Shown: positions 44,321 to 56,123, numbered from the stretch's first letter. The stretch: 64,000 bases of DNA from Liopterus haemorrhoidalis (GCA_963971575.1 OZ020611.1:239840654-239904653); one strand, 5' to 3'. Notes: generated by a model not told the origin, from the letters alone. Numbers and translations are program-made.

Positions 44321-44627
44321 TGGTTTGTTAAACGGGGTAAGGTAGTTGAGTTAGATGTATTTTTAGCGGGTTGGTGCCGCGTGCACTATTTCAAACGTCG
44401 TGATTCTGGATTTAAGGTGGGTTGTGTATTCCAAATGGAAAGAACATCAAAACAACTTCGCGGGATAAATGAAGCAGCTGCTGTATAACTGAACTGCTCC
44501 TTCAACTAAATGAACAACTCTTGGGACATCGATACGACGTCGAGTAGTGTGCACAACTTTTTCCTTTTTTCATTCAAGATTTGTTATTGTAATGACTCAA
44601 AACTGCATCTGAAAGCTATTTTATAAG

Positions 44628-44836
44628 CTTTAGGTATTTAATAAGAAGCCAACATAATACTGGATGTCTACGAATATTTGTTCTATTAACAATGTGTTGG
44701 CATAGTGTTCAAAACGGTCCTCAGCTGTTAAATTTTGTTAATTATATTTTTAATTTCATATTAAGACACTCACTATCTTAGCCATAAATACAAAAAATTC
44801 GAAACATTATCAGCCATAATTTAGCCATGAATTAAA
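44628..44836 (-). mobile_element. HINE fragment, divergent subfamily
   Basis: TAGGTATTTAATAAG...ACTGGATGTC matches the 3' region at 63545-63700. CACTATCTTAGCCATAAATA matches 46645-46740 and 4455-4500. The 3' palindrome and 5' half are missing. Confidence 0.6.
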
Positions 44837-44837
44837 A

Positions 44838-45615
44838 AAAAATCAGCTGTGACCACCACAGGACCAACCGCCATCACAAGTACTTGTATAAAATACATTT
44901 CAGCAGAAGAGTAGAAATAACTTGGCCTAATATTTTCTAACAGAGATATTATTTATCACGACTATGGAAACGTTACATATAAGTATGAAAAAATCAGCTG
45001 TGGCCACCACAAGACCGACCGCCATCATAAAGTACTTATATAAATTACATTCTAGCAGCAGAGTAGAAATAACTTGACCTAATGTTTTCTAACAGAGATA
45101 TTATTTATCATGACCATGGAAACGTTACATATAAATATGAAAAAATTGAGACTTTGAAAAAATTTCGAAAAATTTTACAGAAATTATTTGAAATTTTTCG
45201 TTTTATCAAAAAACGTCTCAAATAAAAGTTATTAGTTATTGCTTTTATAGAAACTTTTGTTTAATAAATTTTTTCGAGATATTTTTCTGTTGTGAAATAT
45301 TCGCAAAAATCTTAAAATCGACACGAGTAAACTCCCATTTTTAGTCAACCGATTTTTACCAAAAGTTGATCAATTCGTTCCATTGATGGCAGAAGCTTAA
45401 ATATGAAGTTTCATAAAAATCCTTTCAGCCGAATTTGCTCTGCACGTGTACACAGACAGACGGACAGACAGACGGACAGACAGACAGACATCATGCTAAA
45501 AGTAGTCAAAATGTTATGTAGGGACCTCAATTCGTGGAGATCCATCGAAATCTCGAAACGTCAAAATTGGTATGATCACAATACCTCCCTTATATATGTT
45601 GGCGGTCGGTAAAAA
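44838..45615 (-). repeat. foldback-family copy with a 152-bp tandem duplication
   Basis: 45140-45615 matches the centre and one arm of 42447-43041, ending GGCGGTCGGTAAAAATT with CAGACGGACAGACAG. The preceding 44838-45141 is a direct duplication of about 152 bases (AAATCAGCTGTGACCACCAC / AAATCAGCTGTGGCCACCAC; GTAGAAATAACTTG; AGATATTATTTATCA) with scattered differences. The other arm is absent. A HINE follows without spacer at 45616. Confidence 0.7.
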
Positions 45616-46641
45616 TTATGTGAAGTGTGAATTTTCACACATTTCAGGGTTTCGCAGGTATTTAGTAAGTGAATGATGATTATTTTGGATGCCAAAACAA
45701 ATTTTATGTTAAAATATTTTTTTGTTAATTTTAATTCGAATGCCTAATACCATTATTTGGGTTTCTAAATATTTTTTTTATATAGCAAGGTTCATTAATA
45801 TTTTGAAAATTGCGCCTATGGCTTCCATTGGTTGTTTAAGTTATAAACTCCGGCCTCTCTGATTTCGTATACATACAAACATAGAATTAAATTATAATTT
45901 CAACACTTCCCACTGGTTCTTAACTTTAGTCTTTTAAAAATTAATTGCAATATTTGCCAAAATATAACTAGAATTTTGACAAAATAATTTAAACAAAATA
46001 AAAATGTGAAAAAAAAATTGACGGGATTCGAACAATAGTTTGCAACTGACGAAGCGAGAACGTTACCACTGGACTACGGATGTTCACTTGTTTGCTGTGT
46101 TAAATAGTGGATTAAATATTTTACATATTTAAGTTAAAAACACAAAAAATGCGTTATTTTCCGAAAACATAATCTGATCAAAAATTCCTGTTGTACTATT
46201 CCGGTTCCCACCAATGTACATTACTTAGAATTTTTTCAGATTTTTAGTTTAAACCATTTGCGCTACAGGGTGTGGGACAAACATTTTTTTGCACAATTTT
46301 GGCAAAAATCGCTTAAAAATAATTTATTTTACAAAAATAAAAATTTGATCGTTAATCCACGTACCAAGGGCTTTCATTTGATACCCTACTCAGAATTATA
46401 AAAAATGTTTTTATTTTCGATTTTCGATGAGCGCATATTTGTTTATATTTTTAGGGGGATATATTTTTTAGATGTTTTAGTATTTTTCCTATGAGCGGGT
46501 CAAAGAGTTGTATAAGCATGCCAAATTTCAACTCTCTAGGTTTAGCCGTTTGGCTACAATTTTTACCGAACAGACAGACAGACAGACGACAAAATGACGG
46601 TATAAGGGTTTTTTGGTCATACCTACAAAATCCTAAAAAAA
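45616..46641 (-). mobile_element. HINE-like element, full length
   Basis: 3' palindrome at 45625-45640, CAGA run near 46569-46587, 5' subterminal repeat at the end with one substitution (ACAAAATCCTAAAA). The tRNA-like module (about 46018-46085) has B box GTTCGAATCCC and A box TAGTCCAGTGGTAACG on the minus strand, a tRNA type different from that in 39130-40187. Confidence 0.75.
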
Positions 46642-46644
46642 AGA

Positions 46645-47523
46645 CACACACTATCTTAGCCATAAATACAAAAAAAATCCATAACATTACTAGCCATAAT
46701 TTAACCATGAATTAAAAAAATAATTCATTTTGTCACAAACACAAAAACTGCAATTTTTCAAAAACGCAGTCTGATCAAAAATTCCTCTCGTACGTTTTCG
46801 GCTCTGATCAATGTACATTACCTATAATTTTTTCAGACTTTTAGTTTAACCCCCTTTGGGTAAAAGGGGGCGGGACAAGAACTTTTTAAGCACAAATTTG
46901 GCTAAAATCGTGTAAAACGAATTAAATAAAACTCCTTTTTTTCCTTAATCTACGTTTTAAGAGCTTTCTTTTGATACCACACAATAAAAAAAATTTAAAT
47001 ATATATTTGTTTTTATCGACGACACAATAAAATCGACATTTTTCGAAAAACTAATCGGATAAAAAATTCCTGTTGAACTATTTCGGTTCTCATCAATTTT
47101 CATTATGGAGATTTTTTTCAGATTTTTAGATCCACCTCTCTGGGAGATAAGGTGGGGGACAAAAGTTTTTAAGACATATTTTTGGCAAAAATCCCATAAA
47201 AAAAAAGATTTTTCAAAAACAAAATTTTGCTTGTTCATCCATGCTTTAATAGGTTTCATTTGGTGTGCCACTCAAAATTATATTTAAAAAAAAACTATTC
47301 ATTTTTCTATTATATACATAAGTATTGTTTATATTTATCTCGGGATGTGTTTTTTTGAACTCTCAGTATTTTTCCTATATGTGGGTCAAAGAGTTGTATA
47401 AACATGCCAAATTTCAACTTTCTATGTTAAGCCATTTGGCTACAATTTCTACCGTACAGACAGACAGAAAGACTGACGTGACGTTATAAGGTTTTTTTGT
47501 GGTCATACCTATAAAACCCTAAA
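46645..47523 (-). mobile_element. HINE, divergent subfamily with internal duplication
   Basis: Starts CACACTATCTTAGCCATAAA and ends CATACCTATAAAACCCTAAA. Two related modules lie in tandem: (C)TGATCAAAAATTCCT...GGGACAAGAACTTTTTAAG (about 46735-47020) and CGGATAAAAAATTCCTGTTG...GGGGGACAAAAGTTTTTAAG (about 47030-47320). This is an offset near 293 bases. The 3' terminus is missing. Confidence 0.6.
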
Positions 47524-48817
47524 ACCTGAACTTTATGTATGATATTTTCAAGCATTATGTTTTCAACTTTACAGCATCACTTCCATTTTACTACGTAGAA
47601 GAAAGTACGTTTTATCTACGTAAACAAATTCTACGAAATAGTCGATTGCCAAAATTTGAAAACACAGTCGCATTGTTTACAAGTAGGGCATAAAGGAAAT
47701 CATTATTTTTTCACTGTATCACATCGGCCAAAAGTTTAATGATGCTCGCAAAATAATATGTCAATTTGCATGCTGTGCCAATAGAGAGGTGGTCAGCGCA
47801 GGAATACAGCCAACGACATCTGCGTTATTGCCGTGAAGTTAAAGACAGCTCTATTAACCGTGTTGCCAAATTTTTAAGTTAAAGCATATGGAGTATTATG
47901 AAAGAAGTAGGTATGTAAGGGAGGTAAATTTGGTATTATTTCATAAATAAAATTTCATAAATAAATTCATTATAATCATTCAATTAGAGTAAAATATTTA
48001 ATCTGTTAAACGATACAAAAATAATCTATTGCTTAGAAAGGGCATTTAAGATAACGGTAGATTGTTTATTAATGCAACTTGACACTTTGTCAAGGGAACA
48101 TGAAAAGTGAATCGTAAATTATTGTGTTAAATAAATATACGTCAACCATAAGCACATAAATAATAATTAATTCTGTCAGAGATAAAAATATTAAGATTCG
48201 GCTATTTTCTTATGGGATATTTATCTGAGTTACCACCAATAAATTATGAATTTTAAGATAGTACAAGACCGACAATCAAGAGGTGTTAAATGACATTTAA
48301 CAGTTGGGCGATATAAGCATTTTTAGGGTGGTCGCATTTTGATGCACTTGATGTTAAACCGTCATAACGTAAAGATGTAAAAAAGAGTGGAGTTCATTTT
48401 AAACCGTCGTGAAGTTAAGTCGTGTTTTTAATTAGAGTGATATTTTGTTAATCATGGGTTAGAGTCATTTAGGGTGTTCGGTTGGACTAGTAAAATGTAA
48501 CATGTAATTCCGTATGAACGTTAGTGTAGTGATCAGCTAAAAAGTGGAGAGACCATATTGAGAAACATGTAGTGGTTAAATTAGTGTTTCGTGTAAAGTG
48601 TGTCTAGTGTGTGTGACTGTGTATTTGGATTTAGCTGTATCGACGTAATTGTAAGTCTAGTGTAATCATGTAAATATTTAAACCGTAATCGTAATTAAAG
48701 TAGATTAGCTAAAATGTTGAGTTTAATTGAATCTGGTCTTTTCTTAAAAATAAAAAGAATAATAATAAATTTCCAACATCGATGTCACTTGAAAATGTAA
48801 CTGTGTCCGACATATAG
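47524..48817. other. no gene recognised
   Basis: AT-rich. Open frames are short and lack family features. Part of 48500-48817 may be 5' sequence of the adjacent non-LTR element, but nothing confirms it. Confidence 0.4.
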
Positions 48818-50479
48818 TCTATTTGCAACTTGTTCTCTCTTCACTTCGCATCTGCTTTTGAGACAAACGATACACCTGCCAACGATAATATAGATATGAC
48901 TCGAAGTAATGATCTATGCTTTACAATCAATACTATATCGATGCTGGACATACAGAAACAAATATCTAAATTAGATGTAAATAAAGGTGCAGGACCTGAT
49001 GGTATACCACCCCTATTTGTTAAAAATTGTAGTAGTTCCTTAATTCAACCGCTAGTCCTTCTGTTCAACAAATCCCTGTCTAATGGAATATTCCCTGAAG
49101 CATGGAAGACCGCTCGGATAACCCCTATTTTCAAAGATGGAAATAAATCCTGCATTAAGAACTACAGGCCAATATCTATATTATCGGTACTGGGTAAATT
49201 GTTTGAGGCATGTGTAGTGGATGAATTGTTTTTCATTATTAAGCTTCACCTATTATGTGAACAGCATGGTTTTTTTCGCGGCAGATCTGTTCTTACAAAT
49301 TTGGTACCTTATGTACAATACATCAATGATTCACTTGATCGCCGACAGCAAGTTTCCGCTGTATATACGGACTTTTCGAAAGCATTTGATAAGGTCCATC
49401 ATCCCACGCTTTTGGCGAAGCTTGAGAAGTTCGGTATCTGCGGTAACTTGTTACGTTGGTTAGAATCTTATCTGAACAACAGAAGTCAATTCGTCGCGAT
49501 AAATAATTATAAATCATCAGCAGTACCTGTAACCTCGGGAGTACCACAGGGCTCTCATATTGGCCCATTACTTTTTTCAATATTTATTAATGATATAAAC
49601 AGCTGTTTTCACCATTCTAAATACCTGTTGTACGCTGATGATTTAAAAATATATAAATGCATTACAAGCAGAGACCACTGTTTAGAGCTTCAGATGGACC
49701 TAGATAGGTTGAGTGAATACTGCGTTGTCAACAAGATATTACTGAACAGAGATAAATGTAAAACTATTAACTTCAGCAGAAATCGTACTTCAAATCTTTT
49801 TACATTCGACTTTCATTTACATGATACTAAATTAAAGCAGGTTAGTGTAATTAAAGATTTAGGTATTTTACTAGATTCTAAATTAATTTTTGGTGATCAT
49901 ATTTATAATGTGGTGCAAAAATCTCTAAAGAATTTAGGATTTAATTTTAGAGTTTCTAGAGATTTCAATTCCCCTTCAACTTTAATAGTACTATATAACA
50001 GTTTAGTTAAAAGTCATCTGGAATATGCCAGTACAATATGGAGCCCTCAATATAATATGTATATTGACCATATAGAAAGTGTTCAAAAAAAATTTGTTAA
50101 CAAACTAAATTATAGATATAATCGTTGTAATTATTATAAATCCTATGAATTTAACCTTAAATTTTACAAAATTTCAAGACTTTCCCATAGACGAATTATA
50201 TTGGATTTATCATTCACTCATAAACTTCTTAACAGCGCAATAGACACTCAACCTTTTCTAACTTTTCTAAAATTTAACTTCAGTCAATATTCAACCAGAA
50301 ATCCGATGTTGTTTAATATTCCCACTAGTCACTCAAATTCTAATCTTAATTCACCCATTCATAGAATCTTAAATCTCACAAATAAATTCAGCCAGCATGT
50401 AAACATATTTAGTTGTAGCTTAATATCATTTAAAAGGAAATGTCGAGCAATACTTATAGAAAATATTGTTTTAAGTTAA
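48818..50479 (+). CDS. reverse transcriptase (ORF2 C-terminal part), open
   Basis: RNA-directed DNA polymerase of a non-LTR element. Counting from codon TTG at 48830: K-G-A-G-P-D-G-I-P (52-60), N-Y-R-P-I-S-I-L (111-118), motif A Y-T-D-F-S-K-A-F-D (D181), G-V-P-Q-G-S-H-I-G-P (237-246), motif C L-L-Y-A-D-D (268-271). The post-RT region follows with S-H-L-E-Y-A-S-T-I-W-S-P. About 550 open codons to a natural TAA after L-S with no frameshift. No ATG is expected because the frame enters from a truncated upstream endonuclease; the frame opens after a stop at 48815. The related copy at 17885-19418 is heavily decayed, so this one is younger. Incomplete, hence not autonomous. Confidence 0.88.
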   Translation, partial: SICNLFSLHFASAFETNDTPANDNIDMTRSNDLCFTINTISMLDIQKQISKLDVNKGAGPDGIPPLFVKNCSSSLIQPLVLLFNKSLSNGIFPEAWKTARITPIFKDGNKSCIKNYRPISILSVLGKLFEACVVDELFFIIKLHLLCEQHGFFRGRSVLTNLVPYVQYINDSLDRRQQVSAVYTDFSKAFDKVHHPTLLAKLEKFGICGNLLRWLESYLNNRSQFVAINNYKSSAVPVTSGVPQGSHIGPLLFSIFINDINSCFHHSKYLLYADDLKIYKCITSRDHCLELQMDLDRLSEYCVVNKILLNRDKCKTINFSRNRTSNLFTFDFHLHDTKLKQVSVIKDLGILLDSKLIFGDHIYNVVQKSLKNLGFNFRVSRDFNSPSTLIVLYNSLVKSHLEYASTIWSPQYNMYIDHIESVQKKFVNKLNYRYNRCNYYKSYEFNLKFYKISRLSHRRIILDLSFTHKLLNSAIDTQPFLTFLKFNFSQYSTRNPMLFNIPTSHSNSNLNSPIHRILNLTNKFSQHVNIFSCSLISFKRKCRAILIENIVLS

Positions 50480-50624
50480 GTTAGTATGTAAGGCACAACC
50501 TAAACTGTTAATTTGTATTGTATTTTTTGCTGCGTTGCGCTGTAATTGGAACATCCCACTCCAGGGATTTGTTCTGTTGCGCAGCCTTTAAATAAATAAA
50601 AAAAAAAAAAAAAAATAAAAAAAA
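48818..50624 (+). mobile_element. jockey-like non-LTR retrotransposon, 5' truncated
   Basis: A reverse transcriptase frame (48818-50479) is followed by a ~120-base 3' untranslated region with AATAAA (50589) and an A-rich tail (about 50599-50624). No endonuclease domain or ORF1 lies upstream. TTGAAA occurs near both ends, too short to claim a target duplication. Confidence 0.8.
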
Positions 50625-51403
50625 TTGAAACAACCCTTAATCCTTCCAAGAATCATAGCAACCAGCTAGCGGACAAATAGGGGGGGTCCAGACTTGATCC
50701 GCTCGCAAGTCTTGGAACCCATAATGTGAGGGATGTACAGAGTAAGTACAAATGAAATAAATCAGCCAACCGTGACATTTCATATTTATATATCGTAGCT
50801 CCCCACAGGTAAATTAAAGGTCGATATTCGTTGAGGGCTATTGGTCGGATTTCTGCCAACGTTGATCTAAGAATTCGTGGACACTGGTCCAAACCAGTGT
50901 CAGACTAAGGATAATTGGGGTTCTAGGCAAGGTTCTCATTGCCGGCCCTATCAATAAAATAAAACATAAAATATGATAATATAATATCTATATAACATGA
51001 GTTTATTTTATCATAGAACATAGAACATAGAGTAAAATGCGTTTATTTTAAAATCGAACATAAATTGTCAACTTTTTACGAGTTAACTAATTCTGGGTGT
51101 AAATAACAGCACCGTTTACAATTTCGTTAAGAAGGAACATTTTAAATCATAGAAATTTCAAAATCACTAGGAATTATTGCTGAACGATTATGAGAAAAGA
51201 AATCATTTTTGGAGAAATAATGATGGAGAGAATCAATAATAATGAAAATAATGTAAATAAAATTATTTTTACAGATGACGCTGCTCAAAATTGCCGGTAT
51301 TGGAATCGGTAAATTTACATTTATGTAATACTACCACTAGGTACATAATGGCCAGAAAAGGTGAACGTTTGGGTAGGTTTGGCAGGAACCTATATTATTG
51401 CTT
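50625..51403. other. no gene recognised
   Basis: Includes a GC-richer stretch 50640-50950; CAGTGTCAGACTAAGG near 50897 looks like a transposon terminus, but no partner was found. Confidence 0.4.
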
Positions 51404-51456
51404 TTTTTTAGGGTTTTGTAGGTATGACCAAAAAACCCTTATACCGTCATTTTGTC

Positions 51457-51526
<70 letters not shown>

Positions 51527-52514
51527 TCGGTAAAAATTGTAGCCAAACGGCTAAACCTAGAGAGCTGAAATTTGGCATGCTTATACAACTCTTTGACCCA
51601 CACATAGGAAAAATACTAAAACATCTAAAAAACATATGCCCCTAAAAATATAAACAAATATGTGCTCATCGAAAAAAAAAATATTTTTTTATAATTCTGA
51701 GTAGGGTATCAAATGAAAGCCCTTGGTACGTGGATTAACGATCAAATTTTTATTTTTGCAAAATAAATTATATTGATGCGATTTTTGCCAAAATTGTGCA
51801 AAAAATTTTTTGTCCCGCACCCTGTAGCCCAGATGGTTTAAACTAAAAATCTGAAAAAATTCTAAGTAATGTACATTGGTGTGAATCGGAATAGTTCAAC
51901 AGGAATTTTTGATCAGATTAGGTTTTTGGAAAAAAACGCATTTTTTGTGATTTTTGGCTAATAATGTACACAAGTTATAGCTTTGTAACACGCCACACAG
52001 TAACGTGTTTGCTGGTCTAGTGGTATTTGACGCTGATTTTTCATCCAAGTAACCCGATCCGAAAGGGATCGAACCCTGGGAAGAGACTATATTATTTTTT
52101 GTTTTTTTTTTTAAATTTTTATATTGTTTAAATTAATTTTTCAATATTCTAGTTATATTTTGGCAAATGTTGCATTTAATTTTTAAAAGCGTAAATTTAA
52201 TAGCCAGTGGAAATTGTTTAAATTATAATTTAATTCTGTTTCAATGTACACGAAATCAGAGGGGCGGAACTTATAACAACCAATGGAAGCCATAGGCGCA
52301 ATTTTTAAAATTCTTAATGTACCTTGCTATATAAAAAAAAAATACTGCACATATTTAGAAACCTAAATAATGGTATTAGGCGTTCGAATTAAAATTAACA
52401 AAAAAATATTTTAATATAAAATTTGTTTTCGCATCCAAAATAATCATCATTCACTTACTAAATACCTGCAAAACCCTGAAATGTGTGAAAATTCACACTT
52501 CACATCAATTTTTT
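51404..52514 (+). mobile_element. HINE-like element, full length
   Basis: 5' subterminal repeat at 51409-51430, (GTCT)16-17 at 51459-51525, tRNA-like module near 52005-52085 (B box GGATCGAACCC), inverse repeat TACCTGCAAAACCCT and palindrome GTGTGAAAATTCACAC (52484-52499). Longer than 1058 mainly through the microsatellite. Confidence 0.8.
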
Positions 52515-52516
52515 TT

Positions 52517-52816
52517 ATAGACGGAAACCTTACTGCCCAAAAATATCTGGATTTGTTAGAAAATAGAACAATACCTGCATTAAATGCACTAAATATTCCA
52601 GGTGAAGTGTGGTTTCAACACGGCGGTGCCCCAGCGCATAATGCCAGAATAATTAAAACATTTTTAAATAATACATTTCCTCGATGTTGGATTGGATGTG
52701 GTGGCGAAATAGAATGGCCCGCTAGGTTGTCGGACTTTGCACCGAACGATTTTTTTTTTTATTGGGGATATATGAAAAGCAAAATTTGTAATGGCAAAAA
52801 AAGAACTAAAAGTTAG
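52517..52816 (+). pseudogene. DD41D-like transposase fragment with a catalytic Asp replaced by Gly
   Basis: About 100 codons read G-N-L-T-A-Q-K-Y-L-D-L-L-E, V-W-F-Q-H-G-G-A-P-A-H-N and E-W-P-A-R-L-S-D-F-A-P-N-D-F-F-F-Y-W-G-Y-M-K-S-K-I. They align with the second and third catalytic motifs of the transposase at 93-1220. The second Asp of the usual Q-x-D-G-A is Gly, and P of S-P-D is lost (L-S-D). The first catalytic motif and both termini are absent. The fragment is bounded on both sides by HINE 3' ends in opposite orientations. Confidence 0.75.
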
Positions 52817-52829
52817 AATAAATAAAACA

Positions 52830-53371
52830 TTTATGTGAAGTGAGAATTTTCACACATTTCAGGGTTTCGGAGGTATTTAATAAGAATGATGATTATTTGG
52901 GATACCAAATTTTATGTTAAATTTTTTTTTTTATTAATTTTAATTCAAATGCCTAATACCATTATTTGGATTTCTAAATATTTGCAGATTTTTTTTTTTT
53001 TATATAGCAAGGTTCATTAATATTTTGAAAATTGCACCTACGGCTTCCATTGGTTGTTTAAGTCATTAACTCCGCCCCTCTGATTTCGTATACATTCAAA
53101 TTAAATTATAATTTTAACACTTCCCACTGGTTATTAAATTTACGCTTTTAAAAATTAAATGCAACATTTGCCAAAATATAACTAGATTTTTGACAAAATA
53201 ATTTAAACAAAATAAAAATGCAAAAAAAAAACATAAAATAAAAATTGACGGGAATCGAACAGTAGTTTGCAACTTACGAACCGAGAACGTTACCACTGGA
53301 CTGCGGACGTTCACTCGTTTATTGTGTTAAATAACGGATTACATATTTTACTTAAAAACACAAAAAATGCG
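52830..53371 (-). mobile_element. HINE-like element, 3' half
   Basis: Palindrome (GTGAGAATTTTCACAC) at 52839 through the distal body to a tRNA-like module near 53247-53315. It breaks off after ACACAAAAAATGCG. Microsatellite and 5' end are missing. Confidence 0.7.
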
Positions 53372-53645
53372 TAATATGTTCAGTTGTAAGGGGGCGCAAT
53401 GATACCAAGCTACGCCGCTGATGTGAACCAGAACAGTTCAATAGGAATTTGTGATATGATTATTATCTCGCACTAAGTTATCGAACTTTTTACAATATTG
53501 TCCTAACATTATTTAATTGATTAAATGGACAACTCTCTTGATGTGCGCGCATATCGTATGAATGAATGAATTGTTGTGCGTGCATCTGATATATGGAATA
53601 ATTATCAAATTTTATGGATTTTAATATGTACCCACAATTTCTTAT

Positions 53646-53710
53646 CACTTATTAGATAAGTACAAAACCCTGAAATGTGTGAAAATCCACATTTAACATC
53701 ATTTTTTTAA
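53646..53710 (+). repeat. HINE 3' terminus fragment
   Basis: ACAAAACCCTGAAATGTGTG plus a slightly mutated palindrome (GTGTGAAAATCCACAT) and ATCATTTTTTT tail; the body is not recognised upstream. Confidence 0.6.
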
Positions 53711-54343
53711 AAAGCAGGAAACAAATGTGTTAAATAGTTAAATTTATGGTAGATTTAATCGAACAATTCTAGAATAAAATGTTGATATGTAAGTCAATCG
53801 TGTTATAAAAATAGGTGTGAGGCAAGGACGTAAAGGATTAGCCGTGTCATTTGGCACAAGTCAAATAAATATAATCTAGAAATTGGGAAACGGTGTCATC
53901 AGAAGCGGTCTGTCTCTATTATATATGTCACACCGAAAACTGCCGTTTACAATAAATATAGATGACGGTATTACCTGACCAAACCTAACCAAAATAAAGG
54001 GGCTCGTCACTAATGCCTTAAAACATAAATTTGTCCTTCATAATTTATTCAGTGTTACATAAATCTGATATATTTAAGTTTTCGTAGGAATAAACAAGCA
54101 ACTCTCATTTGTCTGTCTTGCTGTCTGTTCGGTAGATATTCTTGCCAAACGGGTAGACCTAGACAATTGAATTACGGCAAGCAAATACACTTCTACAACC
54201 CGCATATAGGAGAAACAGACCGCGTGAAATTACGTCTATGGATACGTCTGGGCCCAAGAACTTTTGGGTGCGTGCTTGTTTTCTAATAAAAATATATTTT
54301 GTAATATGCAACTAATTTAATAAAAAAATAATTTTTTTTATTA
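53711..54343. other. no gene recognised
   Basis: Contains a weak HINE-like stretch near 54115-54170 (GTCTGTTCGGTA...GCCAAACGG). Otherwise unassigned. Confidence 0.4.
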
Positions 54344-54351
54344 TTCTAATG

Positions 54352-54516
54352 CAGTGTTTCTCAAAGGGTGTGCCGGAAAATTTCCCAAGTGTGCCGCGAA
54401 ATCTTTAAAAAGAAAAAACTAGCGTTAGAAATTTCTTTTATGACTTCGTAAGTGTTCCGCGAAATGTTTCTTCTTTGGAAAATGTGCCACGAGAGTAAAA
54501 AGATTGAGAAACACTG
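54352..54516. mobile_element. hAT-type MITE, 165 bp
   Basis: CAGTGTTTCTCAA at both ends in inverted orientation; the 8-bp duplication TTCTAATG is exact (54344-54351, 54517-54524). Confidence 0.92.
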
Positions 54517-54777
54517 TTCTAATGTCATTAACCATCATAGTTTATCTTGATACGAAATTAAAAATCTTAGTTCGAATAGTAACTCGTTAAAACAGTTTTT
54601 GAAATTCGACGATAGTTAAATCATCGTTCATAAAATAATATACTAAACTGTTTTTTCAACAAACGTTGACTATTTATGGGATGAATCTAAAATTGTTTTC
54701 TTTGGGCTCTGTCGTGTGCGTCCAACTCACCGACTCCTACAAAAAGTCGGTCGGGTGCGTTGATTCAGTAAATTTTA

Positions 54778-55318
54778 TGGTGAGTTTAGTCAACACTTAG
54801 CGATAGCTTTAGTCTTACTCCTATATTTTAATTTTATCCTTAAAAGATAAACTATCGTAACGCTACGAGCAAGTTCATACAACACATTTCTTTAATTTTA
54901 GTCCTATGGTTCTGGCCTTGAAAGATAACTAAATTCTAACTTTCCTACGGCTGGGAGTAAATCACGTTAAAACGCACCATGCGCGTGCGCGCACCCCGAT
55001 TTAAATTCTAAAAGCACCCATCGTGGCCAACATAAGGCCATAAATAGCAGCAACACTTCTAGACTTATTTCGGTACATGTTTACACACAATGTTATATTT
55101 GTCAATAACCAAAAATTTTAATTTTTTGACATTTAGAAAAATGATACTATGCGCGTGCGTTAAACTCGACGTCTCATTGGTTACTTGTTAAAAGTTAAAA
55201 CTCGTTAAAACATTGTATAAACCCGTACTCATTCAAGACGATGAAAGCCAAGACTAAAACTAAGAGTAAGATTCAAATTAACGCAGCAGCTATCGCTAAG
55301 TGTTGACTAAACTCACCA
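54778..55318. mobile_element. Tourist/PIF-like MITE, 541 bp
   Basis: Terminal repeats of about 30 bases (TGGTGAGTTTAGTCAACACT, then TAGCGATAGCT) are exact complements at the ends and flanked by TTA (54775-54777, 55319-55321). Inner AGTCTTACTC/GAGTAAGA motifs extend the symmetry. Non-coding. Confidence 0.85.
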
Positions 55319-55394
55319 TTAGTCGGCCACCGACAGTCTGTCGTGTGCGCTAGACCTAAATCTTGCCATTTGCACTAAACAAAATAGAGTGTTG

Positions 55395-55540
55395 TCGAAA
55401 GATGTAATTTTGCATCACGATAATATACGCCCTCATACTGCAGCTAAAACGATTGCCATCATTCTTAAATTGAAATCAAGCTATTTTATCGTCCTTCGTA
55501 CAGTTCTGACTACTTAAAAAATTAGTTAGTTACGTAGACA
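55395..55540 (+). pseudogene. mariner transposase scrap, second catalytic motif
   Basis: L-S-K-D-V-I-L-H-H-D-N-I-R-P-H-T-A-A-K-T-I-A matches the H-D-N-x-R-P-H motif of mariner transposases; the frame then decays after about 45 residues. No other part found. Confidence 0.6.
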
Positions 55541-56123
55541 ACGATTTACCTCAGTCAATGAAGTTAAAGATACATAATTAGTTTTGCTTTCTTAGTTTAA
55601 GTAAGAAAACGCAAAATCCGCGATTTTATGTTTTACTAATATTTGTGAATAAGTTTAAGAGTGTTTGTTTTATTTTGTTTAAAATAATATAGAGCTGTAT
55701 GTATGTTATTTGATGTTTGTTATATTTGTTTTACATTGCACGTCGCTTAAATAAATGTCTAGGTAAACAAATTAACTTTATGTTTACGTATACAGAACAC
55801 AAATATTTTAAATTAAATTATTTAACAAAATCGTTACAAAATATATGAAACTTTATAAAACACTAGCTGGAGTACCCATACTTTGTACGATTTTTATAAT
55901 GTATATTTTTGCTGTAACTTAAATGATGAGATATTTCAATTTCAAATACAACATAATATAATCGTTTCTTTCTTCTAAAACAATCTTTTGTATATATTTT
56001 TGATGTTAAGTAAATAATAAGTGAGATACTTCGTTTGTAGGTAGGTCTCCCCATAGCTCCCCAAATATATATTTTATTCAAAACTGTATTAAATAGACCG
56101 GAATAGTTTATTTTCTCATTTTC
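55541..56123. other. no gene recognised
   Basis: AT-rich, no supported feature. Confidence 0.4.

Noticed and set aside
47700..47900. Possible transposase helix-turn-helix region (N-R-V-A-K-F-like text)
   Set aside because: Only a few residues look familiar and the frame breaks; not enough to support a call.
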